Below the pieces are notes generated by a model. It was not told the origin of the DNA and did not search any database. It was given only the letters and a program-made list of their open reading frames with translations. From assembly GCA_029937655.1 (NCBI GenBank), contig JAPYPK010000054.1, positions 1 through 10,230 of the forward strand: 10,230 nucleotides of DNA. Reading direction: 5' to 3'. This DNA is from Nitrospinaceae bacterium (GTDB lineage Bacteria > Nitrospinota > Nitrospinia > Nitrospinales > VA-1). Made by a program: the position numbers and the translations under genes. This document shows, one piece after another, positions 1 through 5,013 of this stretch (position 1 is its first letter; the number at the start of each line of letters is the position of its first letter).

Positions 1-534
1 CAAGAAAAAGATGTGATGGTTATGTGTGGTGATGGTGGCCTAGTCGATATTGGCTTCCAGGGCCTTATGCACAGTTGGTTTCGCCATGAGAAGTTTACAA
101 CTATCATGCTTGACAATGAAATTTATGGAAACACTGGGGGTCAGGAAAGCGGTATGACTGAAAAGGGACTAGTCGCAAAAATGTCTCCTCGCGGTAAGGT
201 TGATGAAAAAATGGACATGTTGGGTTTAGCAAAGGTAGCCAAATTAGATTATGTCGCTAGGGTTGTACCCACTAACCCAGCCCGGGTGGTTCGAACTGTA
301 CGGCGAGCAATTCTAGTCGCACGTGAATTTGGTTCTACCTATGTCCAGGCTTACACATCCTGCAATATCGAATACTCAATTCCAACCCCAGATGTCATGC
401 AGGACGCTTTTGACAAAGAGAAAAAAAATTATGGGTTTGAAGAACACATTTCAGATCGTGCTAAAGAATATTTGGACGAAATAGAGAAAAAAGAAAAAGC
501 GGCTGCTAAAGCTGCTAAAGCCGCGAAGAAATAA
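1..534 (+). CDS. 2-oxoacid:ferredoxin oxidoreductase, beta (TPP-binding) subunit, 5'-truncated
   Basis: The reading frame is open from base 1, so the N-terminus lies outside the window; 177 residues are visible. This subunit binds thiamine pyrophosphate and takes part in the ferredoxin-linked, CoA-dependent decarboxylation (or reverse carboxylation) of pyruvate or 2-oxoglutarate in the cytoplasm. The TPP signature is plain: GDGG starting at base 28, then an Asn 26 residues further on (bases 115-117), then IYGNTGGQ, as in PorB/KorB/ForB proteins. The C-terminus ends in a Lys/Ala-rich tail, which is not catalytic. It lies 14 bp upstream of the gamma subunit gene and clearly shares its operon. 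The order beta-gamma-small ferredoxin subunit matches forDABGE (five-subunit 2-oxoglutarate:ferredoxin oxidoreductase of Hydrogenobacter). The substrate, pyruvate or 2-oxoglutarate, cannot be settled from this fragment. Confidence 0.93.
   Translation, partial: QEKDVMVMCGDGGLVDIGFQGLMHSWFRHEKFTTIMLDNEIYGNTGGQESGMTEKGLVAKMSPRGKVDEKMDMLGLAKVAKLDYVARVVPTNPARVVRTVRRAILVAREFGSTYVQAYTSCNIEYSIPTPDVMQDAFDKEKKNYGFEEHISDRAKEYLDEIEKKEKAAAKAAKAAKK
502..528 (+). repeat. Three tandem 9-bp units encoding Ala-Ala-Lys
   Basis: GCTGCTAAA occurs twice in a row (502-510, 511-519), followed by a degenerate third copy GCCGCGAAG (520-528). Together they encode the AAK-repeat tail of the beta subunit just before its stop codon. 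The third copy differs only at synonymous positions, which suggests the protein sequence is tolerated or selected after an old duplication. Such a basic Ala/Lys tail is probably a flexible or helical extension; any specific role is unknown. Confidence 0.7.
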
Positions 535-535
535 C

Positions 536-541
536 AAGGAG
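536..541 (+). promoter_or_regulatory. Ribosome binding site of the gamma subunit gene
   Basis: AAGGAG, 7 bases before the ATG at 549, is a near-consensus Shine-Dalgarno sequence. It lies in the 14-bp gap after the beta-subunit stop and supports coupled, high-level translation of the oxidoreductase subunits. Confidence 0.8.
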
Positions 542-548
542 AACAATC

Positions 549-1286
549 ATGGCAGTAAAACGTTACAACGTTCGAATGGCGGGACTTGGAGGTCAAGGTG
601 TTGTCACAGCCTCCCATATTTTGAGTAATGGAGTTGTTATCTCAGGTGGTCATAGTTCTCTGGTTCCATTTTTTGGATCAGAGAAGCGCAACGCACCGGT
701 TGAAAGTTACGTTCGAATTTCTGCCGACGAGATTTATGAAATCGGAGAGATTATCTATCCGAATATCATCATGATTTTTCATCCATCAGTTATTACCCTA
801 GGGAAGTCCTATACCATGCCTTTCTACACGGGTTTGAAAGAAGGAGGCGTTTGCGTTATCAACACCGGTAAGCCCATTCCTTTCACTAGTGATGAACAAA
901 AGGGATTGGAAGTCAATGACACCAAGGTCTACAATGTACCTTGCACGGAAATAGCAAATGAAGTTGCTAAAACTGAACTAGCTACTAATATGGGTATGTG
1001 TGGGGCTATTGCAGCAGTGCTTGGAATGCCAGATCTGGTTTCTCTCGGAGCTTCTGTTAAGGACCGCTTTATTGGAAAAGGAATCGTTGTTTCTGGTGGG
1101 ACGGCAGCATTAGACAGCGCTATCGAGAAAAAATTTGCCAAGAAAGCCAAACTTCTCGAAGTAAATATGAGAACCTTGTACGCGACCTATAAATATGTAA
1201 TCGATCAAGGTTGGGGCCACCCAGATGCAAAACTTGTTGACGAAGAAGAGCTTGTTGCAAGTACCTGTGGGACAGTTAATGTTTAA
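549..1286 (+). CDS. 2-oxoacid:ferredoxin oxidoreductase, gamma subunit
   Basis: A 245-residue protein of the pyruvate/ketoisovalerate oxidoreductase gamma family (POR catalytic-domain fold). The N-terminus carries the family glycine signature AGLGGQG (residues 11-17). The SEKRNAPV segment that follows corresponds to the usual conserved E-x-R-x-A/G-P-V region near the CoA/TPP site. The length is slightly over the usual 180-220 residues, with an added C-terminal helical part. In the assembled cytoplasmic enzyme the gamma subunit works with alpha and beta to form the CoA-dependent active centre. The start is fixed by a strong AAGGAG. The gene sits between the beta subunit and a small 2x[4Fe-4S] subunit, so all three are almost certainly co-transcribed. 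Assignment to the For (2-oxoglutarate) or Por (pyruvate) branch is inference from gene order only. Confidence 0.95.
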   Translation: MAVKRYNVRMAGLGGQGVVTASHILSNGVVISGGHSSLVPFFGSEKRNAPVESYVRISADEIYEIGEIIYPNIIMIFHPSVITLGKSYTMPFYTGLKEGGVCVINTGKPIPFTSDEQKGLEVNDTKVYNVPCTEIANEVAKTELATNMGMCGAIAAVLGMPDLVSLGASVKDRFIGKGIVVSGGTAALDSAIEKKFAKKAKLLEVNMRTLYATYKYVIDQGWGHPDAKLVDEEELVASTCGTVNV

Positions 1287-1306
1287 TATTTTTTACCGGA
1301 GATACT

Positions 1307-1570
1307 ATGTACTACATAGCAGATGTAGATAAAGATATATGTTCGCAGAAAAGTTGTTCCCTATGCACTACCTATTGTCCAGAATCTAATTGCATCAATT
1401 ACAGTGAATTAGACAAGTCTGCTTATGTGTCTGTGGACAGATGTAAGGCATGTGAAATATGTGTATATATATGTGACGATATAGCAAAAAATAATGCCAT
1501 CAAGATGAAATGGGTTGAGGATCTTGAAGAAAAATTCGTAATAAAGAGGACCGGTATCGTTTTACGATAA
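1307..1570 (+). CDS. Small ferredoxin-like subunit of the 2-oxoacid oxidoreductase (ForE/epsilon-like)
   Basis: An 87-residue cysteine-rich protein with two iron-sulphur motifs. The first is C12-x4-C17-x2-C20-x3-C24-P; the second is C46-x2-C49-x2-C52-x3-C56, with Asp in place of the usual Pro after the last Cys. A ninth cysteine, C29, lies between them. This is consistent with two [4Fe-4S] clusters that pass electrons between the oxidoreductase core and ferredoxin. The start has a good Shine-Dalgarno (GGAG, 1298-1301). The gene is 20 bp behind the gamma subunit and is the last of the operon, directly before a strong terminator. In forDABGE operons a small fifth subunit (ForE) occupies exactly this place. 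Identity as ForE is inferred from position, size and cysteines; the iron-sulphur nature is directly visible. Confidence 0.8.
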   Translation: MYYIADVDKDICSQKSCSLCTTYCPESNCINYSELDKSAYVSVDRCKACEICVYICDDIAKNNAIKMKWVEDLEEKFVIKRTGIVLR

Positions 1571-1593
1571 TCTCTTTATTTGTTATTTAAAAT

Positions 1594-1631
1594 AGGTATT
1601 TGGGCGCCATCAAGCTCAAGTACCTTTTTTT
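1594..1631 (+). terminator. Rho-independent terminator of the oxidoreductase operon
   Basis: A 12-bp stem pairs AGGTATTTGGGC (1594-1605) with GCTCAAGTACCT (1614-1625) through ten Watson-Crick pairs and two G-U wobbles. The loop is 8 bases, and a run of seven T (1625-1631) follows, with more T-rich sequence after it. It ends the transcription unit 24 bp after the small ferredoxin-like gene and separates it from ndk. Confidence 0.9.
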
Positions 1632-1670
1632 ATTTTATTTAATCTTTTACCAGAAATAAAAACCCCCATC

Positions 1671-2087
1671 ATGGAACAAACCTTTGCCATTATTAAACCA
1701 GACGCAGTTGAACGCAACCTGATTGGAAAAATTTTAGAAAGAATCGAGGCTGAAGGATTTCGTATTGCCTCAATGAAACGAGTCCTCTTGACCTTACCCA
1801 TCGCTGAAGGATTTTACCATGTTCACAAGGAAAGACCTTTCTTCAAAGACCTGACAAAATCAATGTGTGGAGGTCCCGTCGTACTACTGGTGCTTGAAAA
1901 GGAGGGTGCAATTAAAGCATGGCGTAAACTGATGGGAGCCACAAATCCGGCAGAAGCTGATGAAGGAACTATTAGAAAGGAATTTGCTGTTAATTTAGAA
2001 AGAAACTCGGTCCACGGATCAGACGCACCGGAAACAGCAGCTTTTGAAACGTCCTATTTTTTTAGTCAAACAGAAATCGTTTCTTGA
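1671..2087 (+). CDS. ndk: Nucleoside diphosphate kinase
   Basis: A 138-residue protein of typical bacterial Ndk length. It transfers the gamma phosphate from ATP to NDPs through a phospho-histidine, balancing cytoplasmic (d)NTP pools. Visible active-site residues, offset by 3 from E. coli Ndk, are K9 in the IIKPDAV opening, Y49, R102, N112 and the catalytic H115 in the NSVHGSD signature. The ATG at 1671 matches the family N-terminus, but the preceding bases show no recognisable Shine-Dalgarno. A strong terminator stands just upstream, so the gene must have its own promoter within about 1571-1670; I could not pick out a convincing one. The unknown exported-protein gene follows after 31 bp and may be co-transcribed. 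Confidence 0.97.
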   Translation: MEQTFAIIKPDAVERNLIGKILERIEAEGFRIASMKRVLLTLPIAEGFYHVHKERPFFKDLTKSMCGGPVVLLVLEKEGAIKAWRKLMGATNPAEADEGTIRKEFAVNLERNSVHGSDAPETAAFETSYFFSQTEIVS

Positions 2088-2118
2088 TTTTTTCTAACCC
2101 CTTAGAGAAATTTCTATA

Positions 2119-2625
2119 ATGCAGATCAAAAAAATACTCATATTTTTTTTCTTTGCTGTAGCTTTTTCCTCAACGGGAATGGGAAAGGCAGCACCCACCC
2201 ACTCTGGGTATAAGTATCAGCTATACAAAAATTTTGAAAATTTTGGTATTCTAATATTTCCGGAAGATAGGATATTTGCAGGACTAGGTAAGTATATCCA
2301 AAAAATAGGATTCAATCCTGTGGAGACTGGGCAAGCTGTAATGAGGTTTGGGCTTAAAAATAAAAACCAGACATTGATGATGCCTGAATCGGTTCAAAAT
2401 AAGCATTCAATGGACCGGTTTATTATTCTTCAAGTTATTGCAAATGATAATATGGTAGTTGGTATATTTGACCCAGAATGGGGACTCACTCTTCCCGGAC
2501 CTATGTATCAACTAAACACACTTAAAGACAATATTTCAAAAACATTGCACCTGTTTCGTAAACATCTCAAAAAAAGAGAAACCAGGGGACATCAGACAAT
2601 CAATCCTGAAAGAGCAAACTTTTGA
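2119..2625 (+). CDS. Hypothetical exported or membrane-anchored protein
   Basis: A 168-residue protein I do not recognise. The first 25 residues look like a Sec signal peptide: a short basic start (MQIKK), a very hydrophobic core rich in Ile and Phe (ILIFFFFAVAF), a polar stretch and a possible AxA-like cleavage region at GKAAP. The remainder (about residues 27-168) is predicted soluble. It alternates short aromatic and hydrophobic strands with loops (for example GILIFPEDRIFAGLG, and FDPEWGLTLPGP) and ends in a Lys/Arg-rich tail. It has no cysteine, so there are no disulphides and no lipobox. No catalytic motif is evident. The start has at best a weak Shine-Dalgarno (AGAG-like). It follows ndk closely, and its stop codon overlaps the promoter of the next operon. 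Function unknown; the coding call rests on the signal peptide and an uninterrupted frame. Confidence 0.75.
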   Translation: MQIKKILIFFFFAVAFSSTGMGKAAPTHSGYKYQLYKNFENFGILIFPEDRIFAGLGKYIQKIGFNPVETGQAVMRFGLKNKNQTLMMPESVQNKHSMDRFIILQVIANDNMVVGIFDPEWGLTLPGPMYQLNTLKDNISKTLHLFRKHLKKRETRGHQTINPERANF

Positions 2626-2649
2626 CAAAAAATGCTGATACTATATTAA
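2622..2649 (+). promoter_or_regulatory. Probable sigma-70 promoter for the fmdB-PTPS-folE operon
   Basis: A perfect -35 box TTGACA (2622-2627) is followed by 16 bp and an AT-rich -10 candidate TATTAA (2644-2649, 4 of 6 matches). An alternative -10, TATATT (2642-2647), would leave only 14 bp. The -35 overlaps the stop codon of the previous gene, and the expected start of transcription is 35-40 bases before the fmdB-type start codon. The -35 is strong and the -10 mediocre. Confidence 0.55.
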
Positions 2650-2694
2650 AGAGTTATTACACTTTATGAGAAAACTGCGTTAGGAGAACTTAAT

Positions 2695-2886
2695 ATGCCT
2701 TTTTACGACTACCAGTGCGAGAAATGCAAAGAAACATTCGAGGTTTTACAAAAAGTGTCGGACGAGCCACTAACTGAATGTGAAAAATGCAAAGGTCCCC
2801 TACAAAAAGTCATGAATAGCATGACGTTCCATTTATATGGACCCGGGTTTTACTCAACCGATAATAAACGGAAATATTTAAAATAA
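2695..2886 (+). CDS. FmdB-family zinc ribbon protein
   Basis: A 63-residue protein beginning MPFYDYQCEKC, the typical opening of the FmdB/CxxC_CxxC_SSSS putative regulatory family. Two CxxC knuckles (C8/C11 and C29/C32) form a zinc ribbon. The tail with GPGFYSTD before a basic end is also family-typical. The biochemical role of this family is poorly defined; it was named after a regulator candidate of the formamidase operon and is often treated as a putative transcriptional or assembly factor. A clear AGGAG (2682-2686) lies 8 bases before the ATG. It is the first gene of a likely operon with the two pterin-synthesis genes and starts 31 bp before the PTPS gene. Confidence 0.9.
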   Translation: MPFYDYQCEKCKETFEVLQKVSDEPLTECEKCKGPLQKVMNSMTFHLYGPGFYSTDNKRKYLK

Positions 2887-2917
2887 TATCATTCTTCTAC
2901 ATAGAAACGCCTGCCCC

Positions 2918-3343
2918 ATGATATTTATAACAAGGAAGCATGAGTTTTGTGCGAGTCATCGCCTCTACAATCCGAATTTTTCGGATGAAAAAAATGAAGC
3001 CACATTTGGCTTATGCAATAATAAAAATGGGCACGGACATAATTACGTTCTGGAAGTTACGTTATCCGGAGAAGTATGCGAAGACACGGGAATGGTGTTT
3101 GACCTCAAGGAATTAAAAAAATTAACCACACAGGAAATTATAGCCAAAGTGGATCATAAAAATCTGAATGTAGATGTTGATTATTTAAGCGGAATGATCC
3201 CTACCGCAGAAAATCTAGCAATCAAGTTTTGGGAAATTCTCGAACCTAAGATTACCAAGGGCCGTCTACACGAAATCAAACTTTACGAATCCGAGCGTAA
3301 TTACGTTGTCTATAGAGGGGGTATCTGTGAACCTACCATCTAA
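2918..3343 (+). CDS. 6-pyruvoyl-tetrahydropterin synthase / QueD-family protein (PTPS-II-like motif)
   Basis: A 141-residue protein of the PTPS/QueD family, which acts on 7,8-dihydroneopterin triphosphate, the FolE product. Zinc ligands are H14 (in CASHRL) and H39/H41 (in NGHGHNY). The catalytic triad is C33, D79 and H80 (VDHKNLN), and E124 is the pterin-anchoring Glu. The spacing from the catalytic Cys to HGH is C-x5-HGH, as in animal tetrahydrobiopterin-type PTPS, whereas E. coli QueD has C-x3-HGH. The sequence around it, with a Ser-Asp-Glu loop before the Cys, also resembles the animal enzyme more than QueD. It overlaps folE, so the two steps are translationally linked. Likely product: 6-pyruvoyl-tetrahydropterin, possibly for a biopterin; a queuosine (QueD) role cannot be excluded. 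No clear Shine-Dalgarno precedes the ATG. Confidence 0.93.
   Translation: MIFITRKHEFCASHRLYNPNFSDEKNEATFGLCNNKNGHGHNYVLEVTLSGEVCEDTGMVFDLKELKKLTTQEIIAKVDHKNLNVDVDYLSGMIPTAENLAIKFWEILEPKITKGRLHEIKLYESERNYVVYRGGICEPTI
3315..3321 (+). promoter_or_regulatory. Ribosome binding site that fixes the folE start
   Basis: GAGGGGG inside the end of the PTPS gene lies 5 bases before the GTG at 3327. This supports GTG 3327 as the folE start over the upstream in-frame TTG at 3306, which has no such sequence before it. Confidence 0.65.
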
Positions 3344-3911
3344 AAGCACTGGGCTTCAATCATTAGTAGAACGGATTTTGCATGCCATTGGCGAAGACCC
3401 CAAACGTGAAGGGCTGCTTAAAACGCCCGAAAGGGTAGAAAAGTCGTTAAAATTCTTGACCAGTGGCTACGATATAGACGTCGACAAATTAGTAAACGAT
3501 GCGCTCTACAGTGAAAACTATAACGAGATGGTTATCGTTAAGGATATCGATATCTACAGCCTTTGTGAGCACCATATGCTTCCTTTTTTCGGAAAATGTC
3601 ATGTTGCATACCTTCCTCAAGGCAAAATAATAGGGCTAAGCAAAGTTCCTCGCCTAATAGATGCATACAGCAGACGCTTACAGGTTCAGGAGCGCTTGAC
3701 CACTGAAATTGCCCAATGCATACAAAATATTGTAAAGCCAGCAGGAGTAGCTGTTGTTATTGATGCAGTGCACCTTTGCATGTCTATGCGCGGAGTTGAA
3801 AAGCAAAACTCCTACACTACCACGAGCTCCATGCTTGGGTGTTTTAAGGATGATGCACGAACCCGTAGTGAATTTCTCAGTCTTTTAGCACTATCCCGAA
3901 ACTCCAATTAA
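3327..3911 (+). CDS. folE: GTP cyclohydrolase I (FolE, type IA)
   Basis: A 194-residue enzyme that converts GTP to 7,8-dihydroneopterin triphosphate, the first step of folate, biopterin and queuosine synthesis, acting as a toroidal homodecamer in the cytoplasm. The zinc ligands C80, H83 (SLCEHHMLPF) and C151 (HLCMSMRG) are all present, as are the catalytic H82 and H149 and the QERLT motif (121-125). The family start signature EDPKREGLLKTPERV sits at 23-37. I chose the GTG at 3327 because a GAGGGGG ribosome site lies 5 bases upstream; an upstream TTG at 3306 would add 7 residues. The gene overlaps the PTPS gene by 17 bp, indicating translational coupling. It is the last gene before the phoH promoter; no clear terminator was seen between them. 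Confidence 0.97.
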   Translation: MNLPSKSTGLQSLVERILHAIGEDPKREGLLKTPERVEKSLKFLTSGYDIDVDKLVNDALYSENYNEMVIVKDIDIYSLCEHHMLPFFGKCHVAYLPQGKIIGLSKVPRLIDAYSRRLQVQERLTTEIAQCIQNIVKPAGVAVVIDAVHLCMSMRGVEKQNSYTTTSSMLGCFKDDARTRSEFLSLLALSRNSN

Positions 3912-3958
3912 AACCAACCTAACTACTTTTATTATAACTATTTAACAAGAGGTCCCTT

Positions 3959-3979
3959 GCGTTTGACAAGTCAAAACGC
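3959..3979. promoter_or_regulatory. Palindrome over the -35 box of the phoH promoter, candidate operator
   Basis: TTTGAC-AA-GTCAAA (3962-3975) is a perfect palindrome with 6-bp arms and a 2-bp centre. Allowing one extra A it extends to GCGTTTGAC / GTCAAAACGC (3959-3967 and 3970-3979). It contains the whole -35 hexamer, so a dimeric repressor bound here would block RNA polymerase. The symmetry is seen; binding by a regulator is inferred, and I do not recognise the site as that of a specific family. Confidence 0.5.
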
Positions 3980-3992
3980 GCGGGGATATAAT
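3963..3992 (+). promoter_or_regulatory. Consensus sigma-70 promoter for the phoH-ybeY-hit-mutS run
   Basis: Both hexamers are perfect: TTGACA (3963-3968) and TATAAT (3987-3992), separated by 18 bp. Expected transcription start is about 3998-4001, giving a leader of roughly 27-30 bases before the TTG start of phoH. The spacer is unusually GC-rich (ACGCGCGGGG) for this AT-rich window. Confidence 0.88.
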
Positions 3993-4027
3993 AACTGTTT
4001 TAAACTCTAGCAGGGACCTCACCTCTC

Positions 4028-4981
4028 TTGAACCAAATCGTCAAAAAAGAGCTTCTTCTCGAAAACCTTGCTCATATTCCAGAAATTTTTGGTGCCCAGG
4101 ACAGCAACCTCAAACAAATAGAAAAAAAGTTTAGCGTCCGAATTACGACTCGAGAAAACCAAATCAAAATAACAGGTGGCTTCGATTCAATTAATACGGT
4201 TGACATCCTTTTAACTCAATTAGAGGATCTTTTAGTTTCAGGTTATAAGCTCAAGAATGACGACATAAAATTTGCAACCCGCCTGCTAGCAGAAGACAAA
4301 ACCGTAAGTTTAAAAACTATTTTTTCAGAGAGAATAACTGTATCTCCTAAGAAGGGGTTCATTACTCCAAAAAGTTCAACCCAGAGGGAATTTATTCAAT
4401 CGGTAAAGCAAGAAGATATTGTCTTAGCGATTGGACCAGCGGGGACAGGAAAAACATATTTAGCTGTAGCGCTTGCAGTGGAGGGGCTACTCAAACGACA
4501 ATTTCAGAAGATTATTTTAGCCCGTCCGGCGGTTGAGGCAGGAGAGAAGCTTGGCTTTCTACCAGGAGATATCTCAGAAAAAATTAACCCTTACTTCATG
4601 CCGCTTTACGACGCTCTTGACGATGCCTTGGAACCTGGCAGGGTGAGAGAACTAATGGAAGATGGAATCATCGAAATCGCTCCTCTAGCTTATATGCGCG
4701 GGCGCACACTCAATGACTCCTTTGTAATTCTTGATGAGGCACAAAACTCTACCAAAGAACAAATGAAAATGTTTCTCACTAGACTTGGCTTCAACTCTAA
4801 AATGGTAATCACCGGCGATATTACACAAATTGACCTGGATCACTCAAAAAACTCAGGCTTGATTCAAGCTCAAACCCTTCTCAAAAATATTAAGGGCATC
4901 AAGTTCGTCAACTTTAGCGAAAAAGATGTTTTAAGACACGACTTAGTTAAACATATTATTAAAGCCTACAGCCAAAATTGA
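4028..4981 (+). CDS. phoH: PhoH-family ATPase (PhoH/YbeZ)
   Basis: A 317-residue cytoplasmic P-loop NTPase. The N-terminal 110 or so residues form the KH-like nucleic-acid-binding part (FGAQDSNLKQIEKKF and following). The ATPase domain has Walker A GPAGTGKT at 136-143, the family signature ARPAVEAGEKLGFLPGD, Walker B ILDEAQ with D236/E237, and the sensor motif VITGDITQIDL. The family is linked to RNA metabolism and ribosome maturation, and it sits next to YbeY in very many bacteria, as here (32 bp to the next ATG). The start must be TTG 4028: an in-frame stop at 4001 lies upstream, no ATG/GTG lies between, and the protein aligns with the family from here. Only AGGG, 12 bases before it, could serve as a ribosome site. 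Confidence 0.97.
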   Translation: MNQIVKKELLLENLAHIPEIFGAQDSNLKQIEKKFSVRITTRENQIKITGGFDSINTVDILLTQLEDLLVSGYKLKNDDIKFATRLLAEDKTVSLKTIFSERITVSPKKGFITPKSSTQREFIQSVKQEDIVLAIGPAGTGKTYLAVALAVEGLLKRQFQKIILARPAVEAGEKLGFLPGDISEKINPYFMPLYDALDDALEPGRVRELMEDGIIEIAPLAYMRGRTLNDSFVILDEAQNSTKEQMKMFLTRLGFNSKMVITGDITQIDLDHSKNSGLIQAQTLLKNIKGIKFVNFSEKDVLRHDLVKHIIKAYSQN

Positions 4982-5013
4982 TTTAAGGTTGATTAAATAT
5001 AAATGACAACTTG

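Larger units (their letters stand above)
3949..4020. repeat. 9-bp inverted repeat bracketing the phoH promoter
   Basis: GAGGTCCCT (3949-3957) is exactly inverted as AGGGACCTC (4012-4020). With one unpaired base the match extends inward by two more pairs. The arms lie 14 bp upstream of the first -10/-35 element start area and about 20 bp downstream of the -10 box, so the repeat frames the whole promoter. It is not followed by a T-run and so is not a terminator for folE in the usual sense. A looping operator or a coincidence are both possible. Confidence 0.6.

Noticed and set aside
429..617. 62-codon open frame on the - strand across the beta/gamma junction
   Set aside because: It overlaps two well-supported conserved genes, and its Ala-rich stretch is just the antisense of the AAK repeat.
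2092..2115. Possible hairpin TTTCT...AGAAA after ndk as a terminator
   Set aside because: The stem is only five A/T-dominated pairs with a 10-base loop and no following T-run, so it is too weak to call.
2115..2120. Perfect TATAAT overlapping the start codon of the hypothetical exported protein
   Set aside because: It would start transcription inside the gene, after the ATG, and no -35 lies at a proper distance (the nearest, TTGATT at 2084-2089, leaves 25 bp). Starting the protein downstream would also lose the signal peptide.
3306..3326. TTG at 3306 as the folE start
   Set aside because: It is in frame but lacks a ribosome site. GTG 3327 has GAGGGGG at a suitable distance and gives a normal FolE N-terminus.
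3912..3948. Terminator after folE
   Set aside because: The AT-rich spacer has no stable stem-loop followed by a T-run. The only strong inverted repeat nearby encloses the phoH promoter and lacks a T-run.
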